From assembly GCF_018780105.1 (NCBI RefSeq), contig NZ_JADMKC010000005.1, forward strand, positions 80,482-144,481: DNA of 64,000 nt. Reading direction: 5' to 3'. Positions within the stretch are counted from its first letter, which is position 1. The number at the start of each line of letters is the position of its first letter. The position numbers and the translations under genes are program-made. The notes under the pieces are model-generated. The model did no database searches, had not been told where the DNA came from, and was given only the letters and a program-made list of their open reading frames with translations. Of this stretch, positions 33,939 to 42,813 are shown one piece after another. Source of the DNA: Thiobacillus sp. (lineage in GTDB: Bacteria; Pseudomonadota; Gammaproteobacteria; Burkholderiales; Thiobacillaceae).

Positions 33939-35027
33939 ATGGCCGTTACCGAAACTCAGGTGCACACCGCACTGCAAGCCTTGATTGATCCCAATACCCA
34001 TAAGGATTACGTCTCGACCAAATCGGCCCGCAACATCAAGATCGACGGCGGCGCCGTTTCGCTTGATATCCTGCTGAGCTACCCCGCGCAGAGCCAGCTG
34101 GGCAGCATCAAGCAGCAAGTCGAAGACGGCATCAAGGCCATCGAAGGCGTGACCAGCGCAACCGCCAACGTCAGCTTCAAGATCGTGTCGCACAGCGTCC
34201 AGCGCGGCGTGAAGTTGATTCCCAACGTGAAGAACATCATTGCAGTCGCGTCCGGCAAGGGTGGCGTCGGCAAGTCGACTACGGCCGTCAACCTGGCCTT
34301 GGCGCTCGCAGCCGAAGGCGCGAGCGTCGGCATGCTGGATGCCGATATTTATGGCCCGTCGCAGCCGACCATGCTCGGCATCACCGACAAGCCTGAGTCG
34401 ACCGACGGCAAGAATCTCGACCCGCTGGTTGGCCACGGCATTCAGGCGATGTCGATCGGTTTCCTGATCGATGTCGAAACCCCGATGGTGTGGCGTGGCC
34501 CGATGGTCACCCAGGCGCTGGAACAGTTGCTCAACAACACCAACTGGAAAGATCTTGATTATCTGGTGGTCGATCTACCGCCCGGCACCGGCGACATCCA
34601 GCTGACCCTGGCTCAGCGCGTACCGGTGACCGGCGCGGTGATCGTCACCACGCCGCAGGACATCGCTTTGATCGATGCGCGCAAGGGTCTGAAAATGTTC
34701 GAGAAAGTCGGTATTCCGATCATCGGCGTGGTGGAGAACATGAGCCTGCACATCTGTTCCAAGTGCGGCAACGAAGAACGCATCTTCGGCGAAGGCGGCG
34801 GCGAGCGCATGTGCAAGGACTATAGCGTCGAGTTCCTCGGTGCCCTGCCGCTTGATGGTGCAATCCGTGCCGATACCGATTCCGGCAAGCCTTCCGTGGT
34901 GTCGGATCCGGATGGCCGCGTCACTGAAATCTACAAGCAGATCGCGCGTCGTGTGGCGGTGAAAATCGGCGAAACCGCTGTGGATCACTCCGCCAAGTTC
35001 CCCAACATCGTCATTTCCAATACCTGA
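33939..35027 (+). CDS. Mrp/ApbC iron-sulfur cluster carrier ATPase
   Basis: A 362-residue P-loop protein of the Mrp/NBP35 family, involved in iron-sulfur cluster delivery. The N-terminal MIP18-like domain (about 1-90) is followed by the deviant Walker A motif [10 protein letters not shown] (about 105-114), [14 protein letters not shown], and the CxxC pair CSKCG (about 269-273) that can bind the bridging cluster. The start follows GGAG. The reading frame is open upstream to 33726 without family similarity. Its stop overlaps the dcd start. Confidence 0.95.
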   Translation: MAVTETQVHTALQALIDPNTHKDYVSTKSARNIKIDGGAVSLDILLSYPAQSQLGSIKQQVEDGIKAIEGVTSATANVSFKIVSHSVQRGVKLIPNVKNIIAVASGKGGVGKSTTAVNLALALAAEGASVGMLDADIYGPSQPTMLGITDKPESTDGKNLDPLVGHGIQAMSIGFLIDVETPMVWRGPMVTQALEQLLNNTNWKDLDYLVVDLPPGTGDIQLTLAQRVPVTGAVIVTTPQDIALIDARKGLKMFEKVGIPIIGVVENMSLHICSKCGNEERIFGEGGGERMCKDYSVEFLGALPLDGAIRADTDSGKPSVVSDPDGRVTEIYKQIARRVAVKIGETAVDHSAKFPNIVISNT

Positions 35028-35593
35028 TGAGCATCAAGTCCGACCGCTGGATACGTCGCATGGCGACGGATCACGGCATGATCGAGCCTTTTGAACCCGG
35101 TCAAGTCAAAGCGGTCGGCGGCCGCTCGATAGTTTCCTACGGCACGTCCAGCTATGGCTACGACGTGCGCTGTGCAGATGAATTCAAGCTGTTCACCAAC
35201 ATCAACAGCACGATCGTCGATCCCAAGGCGTTCGATCCGAATTCCTTCGTCGAGGTCAAGGGCGAGTCCTGCATCATCCCGCCGAACTCGTTCGCGCTTG
35301 CGCGTACCGTGGAATATTTCCGCATTCCGCGCAGCGTACTGACGATCTGTCTGGGCAAGAGCACTTATGCGCGTTGCGGCATCATCGTCAACGTGACGCC
35401 GCTCGAACCCGAGTGGGAAGGCCACGTGACGCTGGAGTTTTCCAACACCACGCCGCTGCCTGCACGCATCTACGCCAACGAGGGCGTGGCGCAGATGCTG
35501 TTCCTGGAATCCGACGAGATATGCGAAACCTCGTACAAGGATCGTGGCGGGAAATACCAGGGCCAGATGGGCGTCACTCTGCCCAAAATCTGA
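35027..35593 (+). CDS. dcd: dCTP deaminase
   Basis: A 188-residue enzyme deaminating dCTP to dUTP for thymidylate synthesis. The N-terminus [21 protein letters not shown], the [16 protein letters not shown] strand, the conserved [30 protein letters not shown] region and [35 protein letters not shown] pattern (here [18 protein letters not shown]) with the catalytic Glu are all present. Length matches the homotrimeric Dcd of E. coli. It overlaps the stop of the preceding gene by one base. Confidence 0.97.
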   Translation: MSIKSDRWIRRMATDHGMIEPFEPGQVKAVGGRSIVSYGTSSYGYDVRCADEFKLFTNINSTIVDPKAFDPNSFVEVKGESCIIPPNSFALARTVEYFRIPRSVLTICLGKSTYARCGIIVNVTPLEPEWEGHVTLEFSNTTPLPARIYANEGVAQMLFLESDEICETSYKDRGGKYQGQMGVTLPKI

Positions 35594-35662
35594 AGCCGGC
35601 AAAGATTTAACCTTCAGGCCGTACAATCCGCGCTTTTCTTTCGGCCTTACAAGGGTTACGCC

Positions 35663-37930
35663 ATGCGCTTTCGTTTTCCCGTCGTCATCATTGACGAAGA
35701 TTTTCGTTCCGAGAATGCCTCGGGTCTGGGTATTCGCGCGCTGGCTGATGCCATTGAGAAAGAAGGCATCGAAGTGCTGGGCGTCACCAATTATGGCGAC
35801 CTGACTTCGTTCGCGCAGCAGCAGGCCCGCGCCTCTGCATTTGTACTGTCAATTGACGACGAGGAGCTTGCGGGGAGCGCGGAAGACGCCCAGGCTGCGC
35901 TGCAGAAGTTGCGCGCATTCGTTGAGGAAGTGCGCTTCCGCAATGCCGAAATCCCGATTTTCCTGCATGGCGAAACCCGCACCGCGCGCCACATTCCCAA
36001 CGACATCCTGCGTGAACTCAACGGCTTCATCCACATGCTGGAAGACACACCGGAGTTTCTTGCGCGCTATATCCTGCGTGAAGCGCGCACCTATCTTGAC
36101 TCGCTGGTGCCGCCGTTTTTCCGTGCGCTGACCCACTATGCTGCCGATGGCTCGTATTCCTGGCACTGTCCCGGCCACTCGGGCGGAGTGGCGTTCCTGA
36201 AGTCGCCGATCGGCCAGATGTTCCACCAGTTTTTTGGCGAGAACCTGCTGCGTGCCGACGTCTGCAATGCAGTGGATGAGCTTGGACAACTGCTCGACCA
36301 CACCGGTCCGGTGGCGGCTTCCGAGCGCAATGCGGCGCGGATTTTCAACTGCGACCATCTGTTTTTCGTGACCAATGGCACTTCGTCGTCGAACAAGATG
36401 GTGTGGCACGCCAACATTGCGGCAGGCGACATCGTGGTGGTCGACCGCAACTGCCACAAATCGATCCTGCACGCGATCATCATGTGCGCCGCGATCCCGA
36501 TTTTCCTGACACCGACGCGTAACCACTACGGCATCATCGGGCCGATTCCGATGGAGGAGTTCCGTCCGGAGAACATTGCGAAGAAGATCGCCGCGCACCC
36601 CTTCGCCAAACATGCAAAGGGCGGTCCGCGCATTCTGACGATTACGCAGTCGACCTACGATGGCATCCTGTACAACGTCGACATGATCAAGGAATTGCTT
36701 GGCGACACCGTCGATACCCTGCATTTCGACGAAGCCTGGCTGCCGCATGCAACCTTCCACGATTTTTATCGCGGCATGCACGCCATCGGCAAGGATCGGC
36801 CGCGTGCCGAAAATGCGCTGGTGTTCGCCACCCAGTCGACCCACAAGCTGCTGGCCGGCTTGAGCCAGGCTTCGCAAATCCTGGTGCAGGATGCGCAGAA
36901 CCGCAAACTCGACTTTCATCGCTTCAACGAAGCCTATCTGATGCACATGTCGACCAGTCCACAGTACGCGATCATCGCCTCGTGTGACATTGCGGCGGCG
37001 ATGATGGAGCCGCCCGGCGGCACGGCGCTGGTCGAGGAATCGATCAAGGAGGCGCTCGATTTCCGCCGCGCCATGCGCAAGGTCGATGGCGAATTCGGCG
37101 ACTCCTGGTGGTTCCAGGTGTGGGGTCCGAACGACTTTGCCGAGGAAGGCATCGGCGAGCGTGACGACTGGGTGCTCACCGCCAACGACCGCTGGCACGA
37201 GTTCGGCGATATCGCGCCCGGCTTCAACATGCTCGACCCGATCAAGGCCACGCTCATTACCCCGGGGCTGGATGTGGATGGCGCGTTTGCCGACACCGGT
37301 ATTCCGGCGCTGATCGTGACCAAATACCTGGCCGAACACGGCGTCATCGTCGAAAAAACCGGGCTGTATTCTTTCTTCATCATGTTCACCATCGGCATCA
37401 CCAAAGGCCGCTGGAACACGCTGGTGACCGCCCTGCAGCAGTTCAAGTCGGATTACGACCAGAACCAGCCGTTGTGGCGCGTGCTGCCGGAGTTCGTCGT
37501 CAAGCACCCGCGCTATGAGCGAACCGGCCTGAAAGAGCTGTGCGACCAGATCCATACGGTCTACAAGGCAAACGACGTCGCTCGCCTGACCACCGAAATG
37601 TATCTGTCCGAGATGGATCCGGCGATGAAGCCGGCTGATGCCTTTGCCAAGATGGCGCACCGGGAGATCGAGCGCGTCGAAATCGACAAGCTCGAAGGCC
37701 GCATCACCGCCATGCTGGTGACTCCGTATCCCCCGGGCATTCCCTTGCTGATCCCGGGCGAGCGCTTCAATTCCACCATTGTGCGTTATCTGCAATTTAC
37801 CCGTGATTTCAACGGGCGTTTCCCGGGTTTCGAGACCGATGTGCACGGCCTGGTCGAGAACGGGGGTGAAGGCAAGTATTACGTCGATTGCGTGATCTGC
37901 AACGATGCTCCGGATACGCCGTGCGCTTGA
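35663..37930 (+). CDS. Arginine/lysine/ornithine decarboxylase, PLP-dependent
   Basis: A 755-residue fold-type I decarboxylase of the AdiA/CadA/SpeF family. It has an N-terminal receiver-like wing domain (about 1-135), a core with HCPGHSGGVAFLKSP (about 168-182) and TNGTSSSNKMV, the PLP-binding Lys in STHKLLAGLSQ (about 394-404), and a C-terminal domain with TPYPPGIPLLIPGER. Overall resemblance is closest to biodegradative arginine decarboxylase, but the substrate cannot be fixed from sequence by eye. Products would be CO2 and agmatine, cadaverine or putrescine; roles in acid resistance or polyamine supply are known for the family. Confidence 0.93.
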   Translation: MRFRFPVVIIDEDFRSENASGLGIRALADAIEKEGIEVLGVTNYGDLTSFAQQQARASAFVLSIDDEELAGSAEDAQAALQKLRAFVEEVRFRNAEIPIFLHGETRTARHIPNDILRELNGFIHMLEDTPEFLARYILREARTYLDSLVPPFFRALTHYAADGSYSWHCPGHSGGVAFLKSPIGQMFHQFFGENLLRADVCNAVDELGQLLDHTGPVAASERNAARIFNCDHLFFVTNGTSSSNKMVWHANIAAGDIVVVDRNCHKSILHAIIMCAAIPIFLTPTRNHYGIIGPIPMEEFRPENIAKKIAAHPFAKHAKGGPRILTITQSTYDGILYNVDMIKELLGDTVDTLHFDEAWLPHATFHDFYRGMHAIGKDRPRAENALVFATQSTHKLLAGLSQASQILVQDAQNRKLDFHRFNEAYLMHMSTSPQYAIIASCDIAAAMMEPPGGTALVEESIKEALDFRRAMRKVDGEFGDSWWFQVWGPNDFAEEGIGERDDWVLTANDRWHEFGDIAPGFNMLDPIKATLITPGLDVDGAFADTGIPALIVTKYLAEHGVIVEKTGLYSFFIMFTIGITKGRWNTLVTALQQFKSDYDQNQPLWRVLPEFVVKHPRYERTGLKELCDQIHTVYKANDVARLTTEMYLSEMDPAMKPADAFAKMAHREIERVEIDKLEGRITAMLVTPYPPGIPLLIPGERFNSTIVRYLQFTRDFNGRFPGFETDVHGLVENGGEGKYYVDCVICNDAPDTPCA

Positions 37931-37960
37931 TTAATCAGGTAAAAAGCGTAATATGCGCAG

Positions 37961-37987
37961 TCCCCGGTTTGCCGGGGATTGTTTTTT
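37961..37987 (+). terminator. Rho-independent terminator after the decarboxylase gene
   Basis: TCCCCGG and CCGGGGA form a 7-base stem with a four-base loop, followed after three bases by six T. It stands 30 bases after the decarboxylase stop and about 80 bases before rpsF. Confidence 0.8.
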
Positions 37988-38065
37988 GACTTTGGCTGGT
38001 TCAATTCAGGCCAATAACCTTGCTCCACCGCACCGCAGCGGGGGGCTTAACCGAAAGGAATATTA

Positions 38066-38464
38066 ATGCGGCATTATGAAATCGTATTTATCGTTCATCC
38101 GGATCAGAGCGAGCAGGTGCCCGCCATGATCGAACGCTATCGCGCCAATATCACTACGCGCGGCGGCAGCATCCATCGTCTGGAAGACTGGGGCCGTCGC
38201 CAGATGGCTTACCCGATCCAGAAAATTCACAAGGCGCATTACGTGCTGATGAATATCGAATGCGACCAGGAAACCCTGGACGAACTCGAACATGGCTTCA
38301 AATTCAATGATGCCGTGCTGCGTCATTTGACCATCAAGCGTAAAGCTGCCGAGACCACGGCATCGCCGATGATGAAGGAAGAAAAATCGCGCGATATGAT
38401 GGAAGGCGCCAAGCCTGAATCGGCCAAGGCAGAAATTGCCGCCGAGCAGCCCGCCGAAGCCTGA
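38066..38464 (+). CDS. rpsF: 30S ribosomal protein S6
   Basis: A 132-residue protein of the small ribosomal subunit that binds 16S rRNA together with S18. The N-terminus [25 protein letters not shown] and the motif [33 protein letters not shown] are typical. The C-terminus has a charged, Glu/Ala-rich tail (about residues 98-132), as in some proteobacterial S6 proteins. GAAAGGA precedes the ATG. It opens the operon with priB, rpsR and rplI. Confidence 0.98.
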   Translation: MRHYEIVFIVHPDQSEQVPAMIERYRANITTRGGSIHRLEDWGRRQMAYPIQKIHKAHYVLMNIECDQETLDELEHGFKFNDAVLRHLTIKRKAAETTASPMMKEEKSRDMMEGAKPESAKAEIAAEQPAEA

Positions 38465-38468
38465 ATGT

Positions 38469-38759
38469 GTGAATAGGCTGGTCATCAGCGGAACGCTTAA
38501 CCAGATAGAGACTTTGCGTTACAGCCCGGCTGGCGTGCCGATTGCCGAAGCAGTGGTTCATCACCGCGGCAGTCAGACCCTCGCCAACCAAGCCAGACAG
38601 GTGGAATGTGAGTTGACCGTGCAGGCGAGTGGATCGCTGGCAAATCAGCTCACACAACTCACCGTGGGTACGCAGGTCAAACTGGAAGGCGCGTTGAATC
38701 GACGCAGTGTGAACAGCCGACAGTTGATCTTGATATTGAATCGAATCGAAAAGGAATAA
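38469..38759 (+). CDS. priB: Primosomal replication protein N (PriB)
   Basis: A 96-residue OB-fold single-stranded DNA-binding protein that helps PriA reload the replicative helicase at stalled forks. It starts at a GTG four bases after rpsF with [22 protein letters not shown] and contains the [21 protein letters not shown] core. Position between rpsF and rpsR is conserved in beta- and gammaproteobacteria. An upstream in-frame ATG lies inside rpsF and is unlikely. Confidence 0.95.
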   Translation: MNRLVISGTLNQIETLRYSPAGVPIAEAVVHHRGSQTLANQARQVECELTVQASGSLANQLTQLTVGTQVKLEGALNRRSVNSRQLILILNRIEKE

Positions 38760-38761
38760 TC

Positions 38762-39052
38762 ATGGCACGTCCCATGGGTGGTAAATCAGGCGGCAAGTTC
38801 GCCAAAAAAGGGGGTCGCGACAGCGGCAATCGTGGTCTGTTCAAGCGTCGCAAGTTCTGTCGCTTCACCGTCGACAAGGTGGTTGAAGTTGACTACAAGG
38901 ACATCGAAGTGCTGAAGGAATTCATCGCTGAAAACAGCCGCATCATCCCGGCGCGTATCACCGGCACCAAGGCGCATTACCAGCGTCAGCTCGGCACCGC
39001 GATCAAGCGTGCGCGCTTCCTGGCGCTGATGCCTTACACCAACCTGCACTAA
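38762..39052 (+). CDS. rpsR: 30S ribosomal protein S18
   Basis: A 96-residue basic protein that partners S6 on the platform of the 30S subunit. The family motif [28 protein letters not shown] (about 28-55) and the C-terminal [28 protein letters not shown] are clear. The N-terminus carries an extra Gly/Lys-rich stretch of about 20 residues. It starts two bases after priB. Confidence 0.98.
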   Translation: MARPMGGKSGGKFAKKGGRDSGNRGLFKRRKFCRFTVDKVVEVDYKDIEVLKEFIAENSRIIPARITGTKAHYQRQLGTAIKRARFLALMPYTNLH

Positions 39053-39062
39053 GGAGACGACC

Positions 39063-39512
39063 ATGCAAATCATTCTGATGGATAAGGTCGTCAACCTGGG
39101 CAATCTGGGCGATGTGGTCAAGGTCAAGGACGGCTATGCCCGTAATTTCCTGATCCCCTCCGGCCGTGCACGCCGTGCCACGCAGGCCAACATGGATGCG
39201 TTTGCAGCGCAGAAAGCCGAACTGGAGCGCGTTGCTGCCGAGAAGCTTGCCGACGCGCAAAGCCGCGGCGAGAAGCTGGAAGGCTTCAGCGTTACGATCA
39301 GCCAGAAAGCCGGTGTGGATGGCCGTCTGTTCGGTTCCATTACCAACGCAGACATTGCCGATGCACTGAAAGCACAAGGCCATACCGTTGCCAAGGCGGA
39401 TGTGCGCCTGCCCGACGGTCCGCTCAAGTCGATCGGCGAATTCAGCGTGGTGTTGGCGCTGCATACCGATGTGACTGCCAGCATCAAGGTAGTGGTGGTC
39501 GGCGAGCAGTAA
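39063..39512 (+). CDS. rplI: 50S ribosomal protein L9
   Basis: A 149-residue protein of the large subunit. The N-domain [36 protein letters not shown], the long connecting helix (about 40-75) and the C-domain with [19 protein letters not shown] match L9. It is the last gene of the rpsF operon and is followed directly by a strong terminator. Confidence 0.98.
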   Translation: MQIILMDKVVNLGNLGDVVKVKDGYARNFLIPSGRARRATQANMDAFAAQKAELERVAAEKLADAQSRGEKLEGFSVTISQKAGVDGRLFGSITNADIADALKAQGHTVAKADVRLPDGPLKSIGEFSVVLALHTDVTASIKVVVVGEQ

Positions 39513-39530
39513 GCACGCCGGATACGTCGA

Positions 39531-39557
39531 AAAAGGGAGCCGATGGCTCCCTTTTTT
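39531..39557 (+). terminator. Rho-independent terminator after rplI
   Basis: GGGAGCC and GGCTCCC make a 7-base stem with a three-base loop, preceded by A-residues and followed by six T, so the A/T flanks extend the pairing. It closes the rpsF-priB-rpsR-rplI operon 19 bases after the L9 stop. Confidence 0.9.
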
Positions 39558-39630
39558 ATACCGCGTCGTTCAGCCTTTATCCACAGGCTTATCCCTTGGT
39601 CGGCACAGGCGCGAAGACTAAAATTCTGCG

Positions 39631-41031
39631 ATGGCCACTATCTACCCCTTATCCGCAAGTTCCGATCCGCAGCTGGCGCAGATGCGCCTGCCGCCCCATT
39701 CCCTGGAAGCCGAGCAGGCCGTGCTGGGTGGCTTGCTGCTTGACAACAGCGCGTGGGACCGGATTGGCGATGTGGTATCGGAAAGCGACTTGTACCGCCA
39801 GGATCATCGCCAGATCCTGCGTGCGATCGTGCGGCAGATTGCGGAAAACCGACCGGCCGACGCGGTGACGGTGGCGGAGGCGCTGCAGTCAATGGGCCAG
39901 CTGGAAAGCGTGGGCGGACTTGCCTATATCGTGGCGCTGGCCAGCAATACGCCATCGGCCGCCAATATTCGCCGCTATGCCGAAATTGTGCGCGAGCGTT
40001 CGGTGATGCGTCGTCTTGCCGAAGTCGCGACCGGCATTGCCGATACCGCCTATTCGCCCGGCGGGCGTAGTGCCTCGCAATTGCTCGACGAAGCCGAGGC
40101 CAAGGTGTTCGAGATCGCCGAGTCCGGCAGTCGCGGCCAGGTCGGCTTTGTCGAAATCAAGCCTTTGCTGAAAGAGGTCGTCGAGCGCATCGACGAGCTG
40201 TATCACCGCGACAACGACTCGGGCATCACCGGCGTGCCGACCGGTTTCCACGATCTGGACCAGAAAACCTCGGGTCTGCAGCCGGGTGATCTGGTGATCG
40301 TCGCCGGGCGCCCCTCGATGGGCAAGACCGCATTTTCGATCAATATTGCTGAAAACGTGGCGCTGGATACCGGCTTGCCGGTGGCGGTATTCTCCATGGA
40401 AATGGGCGGTGCGCAACTGGTGATGCGGATGATCGGTTCGGTCGGAAAACTGGACCAGCATCGCCTGCGTACCGGAAAACTGGGCGAGGACGACTGGCAG
40501 CGGCTCACGTATGCGCTCGGAAAACTCAACGAGGCGCCGGTCTTCATCGACGAGACGCCCGGGCTCAATGTGCTGGAGCTGCGCGCCCGTGCGCGGCGCT
40601 TGATGCGCCAGTGCGGCAAGCTGGGCCTGATCGTGATCGACTATTTGCAACTGATGTCGGGCAGCGGCAGCGGCGGCGGCAGCGAGAACAGGGCAACCGA
40701 GATTTCCGAAATCTCGCGCGCTCTGAAAGGCCTGGCCAAGGAATTGCAGGTGCCGGTGATCGCGCTGTCGCAGTTGAACCGGGGCCTGGAGCAGCGCCCA
40801 AACAAACGCCCGGTGATGTCGGATCTGCGCGAATCGGGCGCCATCGAGCAGGATGCCGACGTCATCCTGTTCATCTACCGCGACGAGGTCTACAACCCCG
40901 ACACCCAGGACAAGGGCACGGCCGAGATCATCATCAGCAAACAGCGTAACGGCCCGATCGGCACGGTACGGCTGGCGTTCATCGGCGAGTACACGCGCTT
41001 CGAATCGCTGGCGCAGCCCGGCTCCTACTGA
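39631..41031 (+). CDS. dnaB: Replicative DNA helicase DnaB
   Basis: A 466-residue hexameric helicase that unwinds DNA at the replication fork. The N-terminal domain begins PPHSLEAEQAVLGGLLLDN (about 21-39). The RecA-like motor has Walker A AGRPSMGKTAFSINIAENVA (about 225-244), Walker B LIVIDYLQLM and the motif LSQLNRGLEQRPNKRPVMSDLRESGAIEQDADVILFIYRDE. No intein is present. It is followed after four bases by alr. Confidence 0.98.
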   Translation: MATIYPLSASSDPQLAQMRLPPHSLEAEQAVLGGLLLDNSAWDRIGDVVSESDLYRQDHRQILRAIVRQIAENRPADAVTVAEALQSMGQLESVGGLAYIVALASNTPSAANIRRYAEIVRERSVMRRLAEVATGIADTAYSPGGRSASQLLDEAEAKVFEIAESGSRGQVGFVEIKPLLKEVVERIDELYHRDNDSGITGVPTGFHDLDQKTSGLQPGDLVIVAGRPSMGKTAFSINIAENVALDTGLPVAVFSMEMGGAQLVMRMIGSVGKLDQHRLRTGKLGEDDWQRLTYALGKLNEAPVFIDETPGLNVLELRARARRLMRQCGKLGLIVIDYLQLMSGSGSGGGSENRATEISEISRALKGLAKELQVPVIALSQLNRGLEQRPNKRPVMSDLRESGAIEQDADVILFIYRDEVYNPDTQDKGTAEIIISKQRNGPIGTVRLAFIGEYTRFESLAQPGSY

Positions 41032-41035
41032 CGTC

Positions 41036-42103
41036 ATGCGGCCCATCCAGGCGCGTATTTCCCTAGGTGCGCTGGCGCACAACCTGCGCGTGGCGCGTGA
41101 CCACGCGGGCGCGGCGCGCGTATTCGCCGTGGTCAAGGCGAATGCATATGGCCATGGGCTGTCGCGCGCACGGCGGGCGCTGGCTGCAGCCGACGGCTTT
41201 GCCGTACTGACACTGGAAGAAGCCGCCAATCTGCGGTTGATGGGTGTGCAGCAGCCCATCCTGCTGCTCGAAGGTCTGTTTGGCGCAGACGAAGTGGCGA
41301 CCTGCGCCGAGCTGGGTTTGTGGCCGGTGCTGCACCATGTTGCACAGCTCGACTGGCTGCAGCGCCTGCCGCCCGCCCGCCCGCTCCAGGTGTTCCTCAA
41401 ATTCGATAGCGGCATGCACCGGCTCGGGTTTCCGCTGGCGGATCATGCCGCCATCGTTGCGCGGGTACGCAGCCTGCCCGGCGTGGCCGGAGTCACCCTG
41501 ATGACCCATTTTGCGCAGGCGGACGAAGCGGCCGGGGTGGACTGGCAATTGCAGCCGTTCCTGAGTGAAGTGGCCGACCACGGCTTGCCCTGGAGCAGCG
41601 CCAATTCTGCGGCGCTGCTGCGTTATCCCATCACGCAGGGCGATTGGGTGCGTCCGGGACTGATGTTGTATGGCGCATCGCCCTTTGCCGAGGTGCCTGC
41701 CAGCCAATTGGGCTTGCGGCCAGCGATGAGCGTGCACTCTGAAATCATCAGCGTGCAGACAGTGCAGCCAGGCGAAGGCGTGGGCTATGGCCAGTTGTAT
41801 CGGGCCGAGCAGGCAATGCGGGTGGGGGTGGTGGCATGCGGCTACGCTGACGGCTATCCGCGCAACGCGCCAACCGGCACGCCGATTCTGGTCAACGGCC
41901 GTCGCAGCCGCACGCTCGGTCGGGTGTCGATGGACATGCTGAGCGTGGATTTGAGCGAATGTCCCGACGCCGGGGTCGGAACGCCGGTCGAACTGTGGGG
42001 TGAGGGGCTGTCGGTAGATTCGGTGGCCGCTGCCGCCCACACCAGCAGTTATGAGTTGCTGTGTGCGCTGGCGGCCCGGGTTGCCGTACAGGAAACCGAC
42101 TGA
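41036..42103 (+). CDS. alr: Alanine racemase
   Basis: A 355-residue PLP-dependent racemase making D-alanine for peptidoglycan. The PLP lysine lies in AVVKANAYGHG (about residues 32-42, Lys34 region), the Tyr base in GYADGYPRNAP (about 265-275), and the conserved RVSMDMLSVDLS follows. The start at 41036 is four bases past the dnaB stop, the usual dnaB-alr arrangement in betaproteobacteria. Confidence 0.97.
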   Translation: MRPIQARISLGALAHNLRVARDHAGAARVFAVVKANAYGHGLSRARRALAAADGFAVLTLEEAANLRLMGVQQPILLLEGLFGADEVATCAELGLWPVLHHVAQLDWLQRLPPARPLQVFLKFDSGMHRLGFPLADHAAIVARVRSLPGVAGVTLMTHFAQADEAAGVDWQLQPFLSEVADHGLPWSSANSAALLRYPITQGDWVRPGLMLYGASPFAEVPASQLGLRPAMSVHSEIISVQTVQPGEGVGYGQLYRAEQAMRVGVVACGYADGYPRNAPTGTPILVNGRRSRTLGRVSMDMLSVDLSECPDAGVGTPVELWGEGLSVDSVAAAAHTSSYELLCALAARVAVQETD

Positions 42104-42110
42104 GGCGGGT

Positions 42111-42473
42111 TCAATGCGTGGTGCCGAATGACGGGTCGCGCGTGCCCGGCGGGATCGGCAGGCCGGCATAGTGCGAAGCCTGGGCTACCGGTCCAAGCGG
42201 GAACAGGGTGTAGAGATAGCGATGGCCGCCCAATCCGGCAAATTCTTCTTCCAGCGTATGCGTCAGCATACGGGCGTTGATCGTGCCGCCGTGGTCGGCG
42301 TAGCAGTCGCGTAAATAGCGGATGATGGCCAGATGGTCGTCGCCGAGTTCCAAGCCATCCTGCTTCGCCAGCGCGATGGCCTGTTCTTCCGACCACGCAT
42401 CCAGTTCGACGAGATGGCCGCGCATCGAGGCATCGCCGTTTTCCTGCGCAACCAGTTTGTTGATGTCCTGCAT
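42111..42473 (-). CDS. DsrC/TusE-family protein lacking the C-terminal cysteines
   Basis: A 120-residue DsrC-fold protein: EEQAIALAKQDGLELGDDHLAIIRYLRDCYADHG (about 30-63), then LYTLFPLGPVAQASHYAGLPIPPGTRD. TusE and DsrC carry one or two conserved cysteines in their last about 12 residues (the functional one next to last); here the tail ends FGTTH and contains none. The only Cys (about residue 57) is in the helical core. Thus sulfur transfer by the usual persulfide is excluded, and the protein resembles the cysteine-less, possibly regulatory branch (RspA) of the family. It follows ygfZ and a DUF4936 gene. Confidence 0.87.
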   Translation of the reverse strand: MQDINKLVAQENGDASMRGHLVELDAWSEEQAIALAKQDGLELGDDHLAIIRYLRDCYADHGGTINARMLTHTLEEEFAGLGGHRYLYTLFPLGPVAQASHYAGLPIPPGTRDPSFGTTH

Positions 42474-42519
42474 GGTGTGCTCCTTGGATGACCGGGGACT
42501 TTTTTATAGCGGGTTCCGC

Positions 42520-42813
42520 TTAAATTCCAAGTGCATCGCCGGGGAGCGCAAAACATTCGAGATGGCGTTCCCCCGCGACAAAAGCCGCGCAGTCGAGCGC
42601 CTCGCATGACATATTCAGGGCGTCGGTGAACGCACCCAAATCGGCAATGTCCAGGTAGGTTTCCATCCAGGTCGATGCATCGTCGCAGCGCTGCATGCGT
42701 TGGGGCGACTGGCCGCAATGCGGGGCCATCGCAGCCAGCAAAGCGTCGATCCGGCTGCACGCCAGTGTGGCCTGCGCCGGATCGATCCGGTAATAGACAT
42801 ACACGTGCCGCAC
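42520..42813 (-). CDS. DUF4936 family protein
   Basis: A 97-residue soluble protein with the family-type start MRHVYVYYRIDPAQATLACSRIDALL and the motif WMETYLDIADLGAFTDALN near the middle. The small ferredoxin-like fold is of unknown function. Its ATG follows the ygfZ stop without a gap on the same strand, and genes of this family are frequently found beside ygfZ in betaproteobacteria, so a joint transcript is likely. Confidence 0.82.
   Translation of the reverse strand: MRHVYVYYRIDPAQATLACSRIDALLAAMAPHCGQSPQRMQRCDDASTWMETYLDIADLGAFTDALNMSCEALDCAAFVAGERHLECFALPGDALGI

Noticed and set aside
35849-37846. A 665-residue open frame antisense to the decarboxylase gene
   Set aside because: Composition is rich in His, Arg and Gln as typical for antisense shadows in GC-rich DNA, and the sense frame encodes a complete PLP enzyme.
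37985-38020. TTGACT at 37986 as the -35 box of an rpsF promoter
   Set aside because: No acceptable -10 hexamer stands at 16-18 bases; the T-run belongs to the upstream terminator.
39889-41415. A 508-residue antisense frame over dnaB and alr
   Set aside because: It spans two unrelated certain genes and has no recognisable domain.
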